Source of the DNA: VXYK01 sp965221585
GTDB lineage: Bacteria; Actinomycetota; Acidimicrobiia; Acidimicrobiales; Aldehydirespiratoraceae
DNA: 64,000 bases
Assembly: GCA_965221585.1 (NCBI GenBank)
Contig: OZ244898.1
Coordinates: 806,001-870,000 of the forward strand
Reading direction: 5' to 3'
Shown here: positions 25,703-34,366 of the stretch, in pieces
Position numbering within the stretch: the stretch's first letter is position 1
Layout: each line of letters begins with the position of its first letter
Program-made: the position numbers and the translations under genes
Notes under the pieces: model-generated
The model's input: the letters and a program-made list of their open reading frames with translations, nothing else
Databases searched by the model: none
Told to the model about the DNA's origin: nothing

Positions 25703-26293
25703 TCAGCCGGTAGGCGTCCAGGCCGGGCGCTTCGTCTCGTAGGCCTCGATCTCTGAGAGGTGTCGCATGGTGAGTCCGATGTCGTCGAGACCCTCCAGGA
25801 ACCTCTGCTGCGTGCCCGAATCCAACGGGAACGAGGATTCGAGGCCGACCGCAGGCGCCTCCATCGTGAGACGCTCGACATCGATCGTTATCTCCAAGGT
25901 CGGATCGTCCTTCACGGCCTGCATCAGGGCCGCGCCGAACTCGGAGCTGACGGTCACCGGCACGAGTCCGTTCTTGGTGCAGTTGTTCCGGAAAATGTCG
26001 GCGAAACGTGGTGATACGACCGCTTCGAAGCCGTACTGCTGAATGGCCCAGACCGCATGCTCGCGAGAGGATCCGGTTCCGAAGTTGATCCCGGCGACCA
26101 GGATGTTGGCCTTGGCGTAGTGCTCCTGGTTGAGCACGAAGTCACGGTCGTCCCGCCACTCCGAGAAGAGGCCTTTCTCGAACCCGGTGCGTTCGACTCG
26201 TTTCAGCCAGTCGCTGGGGATTATCTGGTCGGTGTCGACATCGGCACGGTCAAGCGGGAGCGCTGTGCCGGAGACGATGCGTACTGCTTTCAT
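25703..26293 (-). CDS. leuD: 3-isopropylmalate dehydratase small subunit
   Basis: A 196-aa small (swivel) subunit of isopropylmalate isomerase. It carries DRADVDTDQIIPSDWLKR, NFGTGSSREHAVWAIQQYGF (substrate-contact loop) and IFRNNCTKNGLVPV. With LeuC it isomerises 2- to 3-isopropylmalate in leucine synthesis, and the same enzyme acts on citramalate in the pyruvate route to isoleucine. It lies 45 bp downstream of leuC on the minus strand. Because cimA is in this window, both reactions are relevant here. Confidence 0.95.
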   Translation of the reverse strand: MKAVRIVSGTALPLDRADVDTDQIIPSDWLKRVERTGFEKGLFSEWRDDRDFVLNQEHYAKANILVAGINFGTGSSREHAVWAIQQYGFEAVVSPRFADIFRNNCTKNGLVPVTVSSEFGAALMQAVKDDPTLEITIDVERLTMEAPAVGLESSFPLDSGTQQRFLEGLDDIGLTMRHLSEIEAYETKRPAWTPTG

Positions 26294-26338
26294 TTCGCTC
26301 AGGTTCTTTCCGGGTGTGAGGTCGTTTGTTCGGTGGTG

Positions 26339-27748
26339 TCAGGAGAGGTCGGCGGGAGTGGCGAAGGTTCCGGCAATGGCGGTAGCCGCGGCCACCGCGG
26401 GAGACACGAGGTGGGTCCGCCCGCCTCGACCCTGGCGGCCTTCGAAGTTTCGGTTCGAGGTGCTTGCCGCCCGCTCGCCCGGTTGGAGCTTGTCGGGATT
26501 CATCGCCAGGCACATTGAGCAGCCCGGTTCCCGCCAGTCGAACCCCGCTGCTCTGAAGATCTCGTGAAGGCCCTCGGACTCGGCCTGGTCCTTGACCTGA
26601 CCGGAGCCGGGCACGACCAGGGTGCGCACTCCGGAGGCGACCTTGCGGCCCGCGGCGACCTTTGCCGCGTCTCGAAGGTCCTCGATACGGCTGTTTGTGC
26701 ATGAACCGATGAAGACCGTGTCCACCGACACCTCACGCATCGGCGTCCCGCCCCTCAGTCCCATGTAGTCCAGCGCCCGGGCCGCGGAGTCACGGGTCGC
26801 GGCGTCGTCGAACGAATCGGGTGTCGGGATCGCACCGTGCAGCGGCATCACCTGAGCGGGGTTGGTTCCCCAGGACACATGCGCAGCGATCTCGTCGCCC
26901 TTGAGGGTCACGTATTCGTCGAAGGTGGCGTCGGGATCGCTCGGCAACTGCCGCCAATCCTCCAGGGCGGCCTCCCAGGCCGCGCCGGTCGGTGATTTCT
27001 CACGCCCCTCGAGGTAGGCGAAGGTGGTGTCGTCTGGTGCGATCAACCCTGCTCTGGCTCCTCCCTCGATCGACATGTTGCAGACGGTCATGCGGCCTTC
27101 CATCGTCAGGTCGCGGATCACGTCGCCGCGGTACTCGATGATCTTGCCGATCCCGCCACCGGTGCCGATGCGGCCGATGATCGCCAAGATCACGTCCTTG
27201 GCCGTCACGCCGTCGGACAACTCACCGTCGACGGTGATCGCCATGGTCCCGGGGCGTGCCGCAAGCAGCGTCTGGGTAGCCAGGACATGCTCGACTTCGC
27301 TGGTCCCGATCCCGAAGGCAATGGCACCGAACGCACCGTGGGTGGAGGTGTGAGAGTCGCCACAGACGATGGTCATCCCGGGTTGTGTCAACCCCTGTTC
27401 GGGCCCGATGACATGCACGATTCCCTGTTTCGCATGTCCCATCGGATAGTTGGTCACGCCGAACTCGCTGGTGTTGGCGCGCAGCGTCTCAACCTGGAGG
27501 CGGCTGACCTCGTCGGCGATCGGCTTGTCTATGTCGGCGGTCGGCACGTTGTGGTCCTCAGTGGCGACGGTGAGGTCCGGGCGCCTTACCTTGCGACCGC
27601 TGATACGCAGACCGTCGAAGGCCTGGGGCGAGGTGACCTCGTGAACGAGATGCAGGTCGATGTAGAGCAGGTCACCTTCGCCGTCGCTTCCCTCCGTTAC
27701 GACATGGCGGTCCCAGACCTTCTCACTCAACGTTTTGGGTTCGCTCAT
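26339..27748 (-). CDS. leuC: 3-isopropylmalate dehydratase large subunit
   Basis: A 469-aa aconitase-superfamily protein holding the [4Fe-4S] cluster. Ligand cysteines sit in VFIGSCTNSRIEDL and the CSMCLAMN pair. Other conserved blocks are CGDSHTSTHGAFGAIAFGIG, SIEGGARAGLIAPDDTTFAYL, and NRNFEGRQGRGGRTHLVSP. With LeuD it forms isopropylmalate isomerase. ATG 27748 follows a GAAGAGAG about 8 nt upstream. leuCD form a two-gene operon separate from leuB-ilvE-cimA 4.7 kb away. No attenuator like the leuB one is visible in the 63-bp gap above it. Confidence 0.96.
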   Translation of the reverse strand: MSEPKTLSEKVWDRHVVTEGSDGEGDLLYIDLHLVHEVTSPQAFDGLRISGRKVRRPDLTVATEDHNVPTADIDKPIADEVSRLQVETLRANTSEFGVTNYPMGHAKQGIVHVIGPEQGLTQPGMTIVCGDSHTSTHGAFGAIAFGIGTSEVEHVLATQTLLAARPGTMAITVDGELSDGVTAKDVILAIIGRIGTGGGIGKIIEYRGDVIRDLTMEGRMTVCNMSIEGGARAGLIAPDDTTFAYLEGREKSPTGAAWEAALEDWRQLPSDPDATFDEYVTLKGDEIAAHVSWGTNPAQVMPLHGAIPTPDSFDDAATRDSAARALDYMGLRGGTPMREVSVDTVFIGSCTNSRIEDLRDAAKVAAGRKVASGVRTLVVPGSGQVKDQAESEGLHEIFRAAGFDWREPGCSMCLAMNPDKLQPGERAASTSNRNFEGRQGRGGRTHLVSPAVAAATAIAGTFATPADLS

Positions 27749-27811
27749 ACTGGGGCTCTCTTCGTCGCCACGTTCGGGGTGAATCTCAGGATAGGACGCG
27801 CGCGGACCGGC

Positions 27812-29497
27812 TCAATCGTCGAGGGCGGTGAACTCGCGCAGGCCGCTGAGCGCGTCCTTCACCACCTTTCCCGCGGCGTTGCGGGGCAACGGCTCGCTGC
27901 GGATGTCCCACACGGTCGGGACCTTGTAGGGGGCCAGCGAGTTGGCGGCCCAGGTCTGCAGTTCCTGTGCGGTCAGGTCAGTGCCGAGGTTGGGTACCAC
28001 CGACGCGGCCACCAACTGGCCCGTCATCTCGTCATCGAGTCCGTAGACAGCGACCTCCGACACCGCGGGGTGGTCCTCGATGCGGTATTCGACCTCGATC
28101 GGGTAGACGTTCTCGCCGTTGTGAAGAATCATGTCGCGGGCTCGGCTGTCGATCGTCAGGATTCCGTCCTCGAGTCGCCCGATGTCGCCGGTGTCGAGCC
28201 AGAAATCGTTGTCGATGGTCTCGGCGGTGGCTTCGTCGTCGTTCCAGTATCCGAGCATCGTGTAGGCGCTCTTGACCCAGATCTGTCCGTTCTCGCCGTC
28301 GGGCAGCACCGTGCCGTCGTCGTCTCGTATCTCGACCTGCATCGTCGGCAGGACCCAGCCGGCTGCTTCGGGTCGGGCCTTCATGTCGGCACCCCCATGG
28401 GAGGCGACTACACCCACGGTCTCGCTCGAGCCGTAACCGATGCCGACGTTGTGTGCTGTGGTCGGCAGAGTGTCACGAACCCGCTGGGCGAGGTCGGGGC
28501 TGACGGGCGCGCCCCCAAAGCCGACGTTGGTCAGACTCGACGTGTCTGTCAGGCCTTTGGCTGCTTCGTCAAGCACTCGCGGTCCCATTGAGCCGATCAG
28601 CGACCACACGGTGATGCGCTCCTTCTCCACCAGCCGAAGACCCGCTGCCGGGTCGAAACGGCCAGTCCGGAAGATCAGCGTCCCGCCTGCGACCATGTTG
28701 ATGAGGGTCGAACCCGACAGTCCCGACACGTGGAACAGCGGCGAGGTCATCATCACTCGGGGCGGATTGATCGATGGAGCTGGTGCCGGTTGGTTGGCTG
28801 CTTCGGCCTCGGCCGCGGCTTGCATCATCCGCAGCGCGCCGTTGAGCATCTGGATCTCGACGAAACCGACCAGACCCCGGTGCGTGGCGGTCGCCCCCTT
28901 GGCGCGGCCGGTAGTACCACTGGTGAAGAAGATCGACACTGGATCGTCTTCGGCCAGCTCGACGGTCGGCAGTTGGTGAGCGCCGACATCGCGCTGGAGG
29001 CGCTCACGCTCAGCGTCCATGTCGATGAGCGGCACCGAACACGATTCGGGAACCCGGGCGAGCCGCTTCTGGTCGCCGAGGATCAGCTTCGGGGTCGTCA
29101 ACTCGGTGGCGTGGGCGATCTCGTCGGGGGTCCACCAGCCGTTGTAGAGCGCCACGATCGCGCCGGAACTCACCAGCGCGAAATAGGCGATCACCCAATC
29201 CGGTGAGTTGGCAGCCAATATGCCGACCCGCTCTCCTTTGGCGACACCGTGATCGGTGTGCAGAGCGGCCGCCTCCGCGGCGACCAGATCGACGAACTGG
29301 TCATGCGTGATGCGCCGATCTTCAAGGACCAGGAACTCGCGGTCGCCATGGGAACGGCAGCCTGCCACGAATTCCCGCAACGACTTTCGGCGGTTGGCGA
29401 GAACAGGCACGCTGTGCCCCCGCACGTTCTCGTCCTGCACAGCGAAGTAGCCGTCGGGATCCGTGAGGCCCTTCAGCACGTCATCGCGAATCGACAT
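27812..29497 (-). CDS. AMP-forming acyl-CoA ligase
   Basis: A 561-aa ANL-family ligase with P-loop FFTSGTTGRAKGAT, the LFHVSG block, GYGSSETVG in place of the usual YGxTE motif, DTGDIGRLEDGILTI, and the C-terminal lysine context RNAAGKVVKDAL. It activates a carboxylic acid to its CoA thioester. A Pro/Ala-rich insertion follows the first nucleotide motif (AAAEAEAANQPAPAPS). ATG 29497 is chosen because the open frame upstream is not protein-like. It is co-directional with greA (43-bp gap), but the two genes look functionally unrelated. Confidence 0.9.
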   Translation of the reverse strand: MSIRDDVLKGLTDPDGYFAVQDENVRGHSVPVLANRRKSLREFVAGCRSHGDREFLVLEDRRITHDQFVDLVAAEAAALHTDHGVAKGERVGILAANSPDWVIAYFALVSSGAIVALYNGWWTPDEIAHATELTTPKLILGDQKRLARVPESCSVPLIDMDAERERLQRDVGAHQLPTVELAEDDPVSIFFTSGTTGRAKGATATHRGLVGFVEIQMLNGALRMMQAAAEAEAANQPAPAPSINPPRVMMTSPLFHVSGLSGSTLINMVAGGTLIFRTGRFDPAAGLRLVEKERITVWSLIGSMGPRVLDEAAKGLTDTSSLTNVGFGGAPVSPDLAQRVRDTLPTTAHNVGIGYGSSETVGVVASHGGADMKARPEAAGWVLPTMQVEIRDDDGTVLPDGENGQIWVKSAYTMLGYWNDDEATAETIDNDFWLDTGDIGRLEDGILTIDSRARDMILHNGENVYPIEVEYRIEDHPAVSEVAVYGLDDEMTGQLVAASVVPNLGTDLTAQELQTWAANSLAPYKVPTVWDIRSEPLPRNAAGKVVKDALSGLREFTALDD

Positions 29498-29540
29498 AGC
29501 CCGGGACCGTAGCGGAGTCTGGATCAGCGGAGACAACCGG

Positions 29541-30011
29541 TCACTCGATTTCGACAACCGAAACCTTGAGTGACCTGCCGTTGGGCGCTTCGTACTCGAC
29601 AACGTCGCCCGGTGACGACCCGAGCAGCGCAGCACCCATCGGTGAGGCGGGCGACACCACCATCAGATCCTCGGGTTTCTCCTCGATGGATCCGACCAGG
29701 TATTTCTCGACCACGCTGTCGCCCTCGAAGACGATCGACACGACTGAGCCGGCGCCGACCGATCCGCCGTTGCTGTTCGATTCGACGATCACTGCGTTCT
29801 CGATGACGTGGGCGAGGTGCATGATCCGCCCCTCCATCTTCCCCTTCTCCTCCTTGGCGGCGTGGTAGTCGCCGTTCTCGGAGAGGTCGCCGAGCGCCCG
29901 GGCAGCTTCGATCTTCTGGGCAATCTCGATCCGGCCGCGTGTCGTGAGTTCGTCGTACTCGGCTTGGAGGCGATCAAATGCCGTCTGTGAGAGCTGCTGT
30001 ACGTTCGCCAT
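29541..30011 (-). CDS. greA: Transcription elongation factor GreA
   Basis: 156 aa, the usual length. The N-terminal coiled coil (LQAEYDELTTRGRIEIAQKIEAARA) ends in the acidic tip GDLSENGDYHAAKEEKG, whose Asp and Glu stimulate RNA cleavage by stalled RNA polymerase. The C-terminal FKBP-like domain has SIVFEGDSVVEKYLVGS and ASPMGAALLGSSPGD. ATG 30011 begins MANVQQLSQTAFDRL. An in-frame extension of 33 residues upstream is Cys/His-rich and unlikely. It is divergent from the flavin monooxygenase gene. Confidence 0.96.
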   Translation of the reverse strand: MANVQQLSQTAFDRLQAEYDELTTRGRIEIAQKIEAARALGDLSENGDYHAAKEEKGKMEGRIMHLAHVIENAVIVESNSNGGSVGAGSVVSIVFEGDSVVEKYLVGSIEEKPEDLMVVSPASPMGAALLGSSPGDVVEYEAPNGRSLKVSVVEIE

Positions 30012-30097
30012 TCCAAGAAATCTAGCGTGGGAGCAGCAGGCCGCGGCCGCTCCGTGTATAGGTATCGGTTCGGAGTTGTCGATTGCTGGGGGAGACC

Positions 30098-31414
30098 TTG
30101 TCTGCTGCAAAGATTCTTGATGTGGGAGTTGTCGGGGCAGGACCGGCGGGTCTGATCTTGGCCCGACGTCTCGCCAAGACTTCGGCGAGCTTCGAGATCC
30201 TCGAACGGAACCAGGATGTGGGCGGCATCTGGGACATCGATGCTGTGGGTTCGCCGATCTATGAGTCGGCCCATTTCATCTCGTCGCGAACTCTCTCGGG
30301 ATTCGCGGGCTTCCCGATGCCCGACGACTACCCGGACTACCCCGACCACGAGCAGTTGCTCTCCTATATTCGCTCCTTCGCCGACGAGTTCGACCTTCGA
30401 CGCCACATTCGTTTCGGTGTGTCGGTCGACAGAGCAGTCCTCGACGCCGACGGATTGTGGGAGCTCCGGTTCGCCGACGGCGACGTGCGCCATTACCGAT
30501 ATCTGATCTGCGCCAACGGCGTCACCTGGATACCCAACCTGGTGAGCTGGCCCGGAGAGTTCAACGGCGTCGTCCGCCACGCCGTCAGCTACCGCTCGCC
30601 GAGAGAGTTCGAGGGGAAACGGGTCTTGGTGGTCGGGGCCGGCAACTCCGGTGCAGATATTGCATGCGACGCGTCGTTCAGCGCTGATCAGGCGTTCTTG
30701 AGCGTGCGGCGCGGCTACCACTTCATCCCCAAACACATCTTCGGTATGCCCTCAGATGTCTTCGCGTCGCAGGGTCCGTCACTGCCGCACTGGTTGGAGG
30801 TGGGTGTGTTCGGTGTGATGCTGCGGATACTCAACGGTGACCTGCGCCGCTACGGTCTCCCCAAACCGGACCACAGGATCTTCGAGTCGCATCCGTTGAT
30901 GAACAGCCAGATCCTGCACTATCTGGCTCACGGAGACTGCATCGCCAAGCCTGATGTGGAGCGGTTCGACGGTGATTTCGTGGTCTTCTCCGACGGGAGT
31001 CGCGAACAGGTCGACCTGGTGATAACGGCAACCGGCTATGAGCACGCGATCCCTTTCCTCGGCGACGGAGTGCTGTCGGTCAAGGGCGGGCGCCCCGACC
31101 TGTATCTGGGGATCTTCTCCCGGAGCCGAACGAATCTTGCCGCGTTGGGATTCATCGAGTTCGCCTCGGCCGCCTACGACAACTTCGACAGGATGGCCGA
31201 ACTCATAGTCGCCGACGCAACCGCGACGCCGGGATCGGCGACCGCGGAGGCTTTCGGGCACCTGAAGGCCAACGACCATCCCGACCTGAAGGGTGGTCAC
31301 CACTACGTTGACTCAGACCGGCACTCCAACTACGTCGACGTGAAGACGTATCTGAAGCTCCTCGACAAGGTCAGGGAGAAGGTCGGCCTGCCAGAGAGCG
31401 GCCACGATGACTAG
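30098..31414 (+). CDS. Flavin-containing monooxygenase (class B)
   Basis: A 438-aa FAD/NADPH monooxygenase. FAD-binding GVVGAGPAGLILARRL is at the N terminus. The FMO fingerprint FxGxxxHxxxY is exact: FNGVVRHAVSY with Phe155, His161 and Tyr165. The NADPH motif VLVVGAGNSGADIACD follows. Class B enzymes oxygenate soft nucleophiles or carry out Baeyer-Villiger reactions. Start is uncertain: TTG 30098 has GGGGGAG just upstream, and TTG 30083 is also in frame. The SDR gene overlaps its 3' end by 8 bp, so a coupled alcohol/ketone pair is likely. Confidence 0.87.
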   Translation: MSAAKILDVGVVGAGPAGLILARRLAKTSASFEILERNQDVGGIWDIDAVGSPIYESAHFISSRTLSGFAGFPMPDDYPDYPDHEQLLSYIRSFADEFDLRRHIRFGVSVDRAVLDADGLWELRFADGDVRHYRYLICANGVTWIPNLVSWPGEFNGVVRHAVSYRSPREFEGKRVLVVGAGNSGADIACDASFSADQAFLSVRRGYHFIPKHIFGMPSDVFASQGPSLPHWLEVGVFGVMLRILNGDLRRYGLPKPDHRIFESHPLMNSQILHYLAHGDCIAKPDVERFDGDFVVFSDGSREQVDLVITATGYEHAIPFLGDGVLSVKGGRPDLYLGIFSRSRTNLAALGFIEFASAAYDNFDRMAELIVADATATPGSATAEAFGHLKANDHPDLKGGHHYVDSDRHSNYVDVKTYLKLLDKVREKVGLPESGHDD

Positions 31415-32219
31415 AGGTTCAGCTCTCATCACTGGAACTGCCTCTGGCATCGGCGCGGAGGTAGCTCGACGCTTTGCTGAGAGGGGCTATCACATCATCG
31501 CCGTGGACCGGACGCAGGAGCTCGCGCAGCGCGCTGCGGCCGATCTTGGAGCTGCAGCCACGGCGGTGGGTTGCGATCTCTCGGATCCGCCGAGCACCCG
31601 AGACCTCTGCGACAGAATTAGGGGTGAATGGTCCGATGAGCTCGACGTGCTGGTGTGCAACGCAGGCGTGGTCGTCCCCGGAGACGTTGCCGATCTCAGC
31701 CTGGAGGACCTCGATGTTCAACTCGATGTGCTGTTGCGCAGTCCGGTGCAGTTGATCCGCGCCGCGTTGGATGTGTTCAAGGGCCGCGATTCCGGACACA
31801 TCATGGCCACCGTGTCGATGGGGGCTATCTGTCCGCTGCCGGCATCGGCGGCGTACTCCGCTGCCAAGGCTGGACTGAGGGCGTTCCTGGCTGCGCTCAA
31901 CTCGGAGTTGTCGAACACCAACATCTCGGTGAGCGGGATCTACCCGACCGCGGTCGACACGCCGATGCTGCAACACGAAGCTCGCAGCGGCGGCAGTGCG
32001 CTCAACTTCTTGAGTGCGGTCAAGACCGTTGACGATGTGGCCGACGCCTACGAGAAGGCCCTCGACAATCCGAAGCTGGAGGTATACGTCCCCTATCACG
32101 AGAGCCTGTCTGCTCGCGCCGCGTTGTGGACCCCGGCGCTTATCCCGCGCCTCATTCCCTTCTTCAACCGCATCGGTGAGCGCGGCCGCAAAAAGTACCT
32201 CGCCGGACTCGACCCCTGA
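31407..32219 (+). CDS. Short-chain dehydrogenase/reductase
   Basis: A 270-aa classical-type SDR. It has the nucleotide-binding TGTASGIGAEVARRFAERGY, an NAG motif (VCNAGVV), catalytic Ser in TVSMGAI and the Tyr-x-x-x-Lys pair in YSAAKAGL. It oxidises or reduces a hydroxyl/ketone with NAD(P). Its ATG lies within the end of the monooxygenase gene (8-bp overlap), so the products probably act on one substrate, for instance alcohol to ketone before oxygen insertion. The C-terminal ~50 residues include a hydrophobic stretch near ALIPRLIPFF. Confidence 0.9.
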   Translation: MTRGSALITGTASGIGAEVARRFAERGYHIIAVDRTQELAQRAAADLGAAATAVGCDLSDPPSTRDLCDRIRGEWSDELDVLVCNAGVVVPGDVADLSLEDLDVQLDVLLRSPVQLIRAALDVFKGRDSGHIMATVSMGAICPLPASAAYSAAKAGLRAFLAALNSELSNTNISVSGIYPTAVDTPMLQHEARSGGSALNFLSAVKTVDDVADAYEKALDNPKLEVYVPYHESLSARAALWTPALIPRLIPFFNRIGERGRKKYLAGLDP

Positions 32220-32267
32220 ACCATGCATCCAAACGAGGGCCTGGAAGCGACGGCCAGCGGATTTCAG

Positions 32268-32297
32268 ATGACGATTGGGCAAGCAGGGGATACACTT
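32268..32297 (+). promoter_or_regulatory. Putative promoter of the leuB leader
   Basis: ATGACG (32268-32273, 4 of 6 matches to TTGACA), an 18-bp spacer and TACACT (32292-32297, a good actinobacterial -10). Transcription would begin at about 32303-32305, that is, at the ATG of the leader peptide, making the leader mRNA leaderless or nearly so. There is no good ribosome site before that ATG, which agrees. Confidence 0.55.
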
Positions 32298-32303
32298 GCG
32301 GGA

Positions 32304-32342
32304 TGGGAACACGCGAGACGTTGACCGTAATCATTTCGTAGC
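32304..32342 (+). CDS. Branched-chain amino-acid leader peptide (12 aa) of the attenuator
   Basis: A 12-codon open frame reading MGTRETLTVIIS, then TAG. Four of its last seven codons specify Leu, Val, Ile and Ile, with two Thr. It sits directly between the promoter and two hairpins upstream of leuB. In classical attenuation, ribosomes stalled at scarce charged Leu/Val/Ile tRNAs keep the terminator from forming. Position, codon content and the terminator together make this a confident call even though the peptide is tiny. Confidence 0.8.
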
Positions 32343-32365
32343 GCACGCCCGCTGTGGCGTGCGCT
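32342..32365 (+). promoter_or_regulatory. First attenuator hairpin
   Basis: GCGCACGCC (32342-32350) and GGCGTGCGC (32357-32365) form a perfect 9-bp stem with a 6-nt loop. The stem begins at the leader's stop codon, so a ribosome terminating there would mask it. It is a likely pause or anti-anti-terminator element; the alternative pairing that would disrupt the terminator was not resolved by eye. Confidence 0.65.
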
Positions 32366-32368
32366 GGA

Positions 32369-32398
32369 CCGTCCACTTCGGTGGACGGTTTTCTTTTG
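32369..32398 (+). terminator. Intrinsic terminator/attenuator upstream of leuB
   Basis: A perfect 9-bp stem, ACCGTCCAC (32369-32377) with GTGGACGGT (32382-32390), closed by a TTCG tetraloop and followed by TTTCTTTT (32391-32398). This is a strong Rho-independent terminator only 32 bp before the leuB ATG, with no gene ending nearby to need it. It must therefore act as an attenuator. Confidence 0.9.
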
Positions 32399-32429
32399 TC
32401 CCCGACAGCCAGCGAACGAGAAGAAGAAC

Positions 32430-33440
32430 ATGACCCATCGAGTGGGAATAGTGGGCGGAGACGGAATCGGCCCCGAAGTCGTCAAAGAGGGCTTGAAGGT
32501 CATCGCCGCGGCAGGTGTCGAGATCGACGCGGTCGACTACGACCTCGGAGGCAGCCGCTACCTTCGTGACGGCGTCGTGCTGTCCGATGAGATCGTGGAC
32601 GAATGGCGCGGGCTCGACGCCATCTACCTCGGCGCTGTCGGAACCCCCGATGTGCCCCCTGGAGTCATCGAGCGGGGGCTGCTGTTGAAGATGCGCTTCG
32701 ACCTCGACCTGTACATCAACTATCGGCCCTTCAGCTGCGGACCCGACAGCCCCAACACCAGCCCGGTCGCCGGCGGCGAGAACGCAGAGTTCGACTTTGT
32801 GGTGATCCGCGAGAACACGGAGGGCACCTATGCAGGCGAAGGGGGATTCCTCCGCAAGGGCACGGACCGCGAGATCGCCACGCAGGGATCGGTCAACACG
32901 CGTGTCGGCGTCGAACGCTGCGTCCGTTACGCCTTCGATCTGGCGATGAAGCGACGCAGGCACCTGACTCTGGTTCACAAGACCAACGTGCTGACCTTCT
33001 CGGGTGATCTTTGGGAGCGGACCTTCAACGAGGTGGCCGAGGAGTATCCGGAGGTCGAAACGGCCTACAACCATGTCGACGCTGCCTGCATCTATTTCGT
33101 GGACGACCCGTTCCGCTACGACGTGATCGTCACCGACAACCTGTTCGGCGACATCCTCACCGACCTCGGCGGCGCGGTAAGCGGCGGGATCGGCTTTGCG
33201 GCTTCGGCGAACCTGCATCCTGGCCGGGTCTCCATGTTTGAACCCGTCCACGGATCGGCCCCCGACATCGCCGGCACCGGCAGGGCCAACCCGGCGGCGG
33301 CCATCCTGTCGGCGGCTCTGATGCTCGACCATCTCGGCGAGGATTCGGCTGCTAGGCGGATCCGCAAAGCCTGCTCCAACCCAGAATCGCTTACTGGCTC
33401 AACCACTGAGATCGGCGATGTGATCGCCGCTCGCCTGTAG
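32430..33440 (+). CDS. leuB: 3-isopropylmalate dehydrogenase
   Basis: A 336-aa decarboxylating beta-hydroxyacid dehydrogenase oxidising 3-isopropylmalate (and 3-methylmalate in the citramalate route). It has GGDGIGPEVVKEGL, the substrate-Arg segment LLLKMRFDLDLYINYRP, RENTEGTYAGEGG, the Lys-bearing VHKTNVLTF, VTDNLFGDILTDLG metal site and EPVHGSAPDIAGTGRANP. The length is that of the short actinobacterial type. It is the first structural gene after the attenuator; ATG 32430 is preceded by GAGAAGAAGAA. ilvE follows 8 bp later. Confidence 0.96.
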   Translation: MTHRVGIVGGDGIGPEVVKEGLKVIAAAGVEIDAVDYDLGGSRYLRDGVVLSDEIVDEWRGLDAIYLGAVGTPDVPPGVIERGLLLKMRFDLDLYINYRPFSCGPDSPNTSPVAGGENAEFDFVVIRENTEGTYAGEGGFLRKGTDREIATQGSVNTRVGVERCVRYAFDLAMKRRRHLTLVHKTNVLTFSGDLWERTFNEVAEEYPEVETAYNHVDAACIYFVDDPFRYDVIVTDNLFGDILTDLGGAVSGGIGFAASANLHPGRVSMFEPVHGSAPDIAGTGRANPAAAILSAALMLDHLGEDSAARRIRKACSNPESLTGSTTEIGDVIAARL

Positions 33441-33448
33441 GAGGCACA

Positions 33449-34366
33449 ATGCCCATAACCCCCACCCCCCACATCTGGATGAACGGCGAGATGGTGCCGT
33501 GGGAGGACGCGCAAATTCATGTGCTGTCCCACACGCTGCATTATGGAACCGGTGTGTTCGAGGGTATTCGCGCCTATGAGACCGCCGATGGACCGGCCAT
33601 TTTCCGACTCACCGAGCACATCGAGCGTTTGTTCAACTCTGCCCGGATCATGAGTATGCCGATGCCCTACTCGGTTCCCGAGATCGTCCAGGCTTGCAAG
33701 GACGTGGTGGCTGACACCGGGCTGAGCAGCTGCTATCTGCGTCCGATCGCCTATTTTGGCTACGGCGAGATGGGCCTGTCGATCGAGCACTGTAAGACCG
33801 ACATCGCCATCGCCGCCTGGCCCTGGGGCGCGTACCTCGGTGATGACGCTGCGACCAAGGGCGTGCGCATGAAGGTTTCTTCGTGGACTCGCCACGACCA
33901 CAACATCATGCCTCCGGCGTCCAAGACCACCGGCAACTATGCCAACTCGACGCTCGCGAAGATGGAGGCGCTCGCTGCCGGATACGACGAGGCGATCATG
34001 CTCAACGGCGCGGGTCTGGTCTCGGAGTGCAGCGGTGAGAACATCTTCGTGGGTCTCGGCGACGTCGTGCTGAGCCCGCCGACCTCGGCGGGGGCTTTGA
34101 AGGGGATAACCCAGGACACCGTGACAGCGCTGGCAGGCGACATGGGAATCGACATCGCGGTCGGGGAGATGTCCCGGAGCGACCTCTATATCGCGGACGA
34201 GATATTCGTTGTCGGTACTGCTGCTGAGGTCAGTGCGGTGAACTCTGTGGACGAGCGCGCCATTCCTTGCCCTGGTCCCGCCACCAAAGCGATCGCGGAG
34301 GCTTACGGCGAGGTTGTGCGGGGCAAGAACCCGAAGTATCGGTCGTGGAACGAGCTCGTGTCATGA
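33449..34366 (+). CDS. ilvE: Branched-chain amino-acid aminotransferase
   Basis: A 305-aa fold-type IV PLP aminotransferase, catalysing the last step to Leu, Ile and Val from their 2-oxo acids with glutamate. GTGVFEGIRAYE, the PLP lysine at position 159 in PASKTTGNYANS (the same number as in the E. coli enzyme as I recall), and SECSGENIFVG are all present. AGG 5-6 nt before ATG 33449 is the ribosome site. The stop overlaps the cimA start (ATGA). Being in the attenuator-controlled operon fits its role. Confidence 0.95.
   Translation: MPITPTPHIWMNGEMVPWEDAQIHVLSHTLHYGTGVFEGIRAYETADGPAIFRLTEHIERLFNSARIMSMPMPYSVPEIVQACKDVVADTGLSSCYLRPIAYFGYGEMGLSIEHCKTDIAIAAWPWGAYLGDDAATKGVRMKVSSWTRHDHNIMPPASKTTGNYANSTLAKMEALAAGYDEAIMLNGAGLVSECSGENIFVGLGDVVLSPPTSAGALKGITQDTVTALAGDMGIDIAVGEMSRSDLYIADEIFVVGTAAEVSAVNSVDERAIPCPGPATKAIAEAYGEVVRGKNPKYRSWNELVS

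Noticed and set aside
32304..32398. T-box riboswitch upstream of leuB
   Set aside because: The leader is only about 125 nt and lacks a specifier loop and the conserved T-box sequence. A leader peptide plus terminator explains it better.
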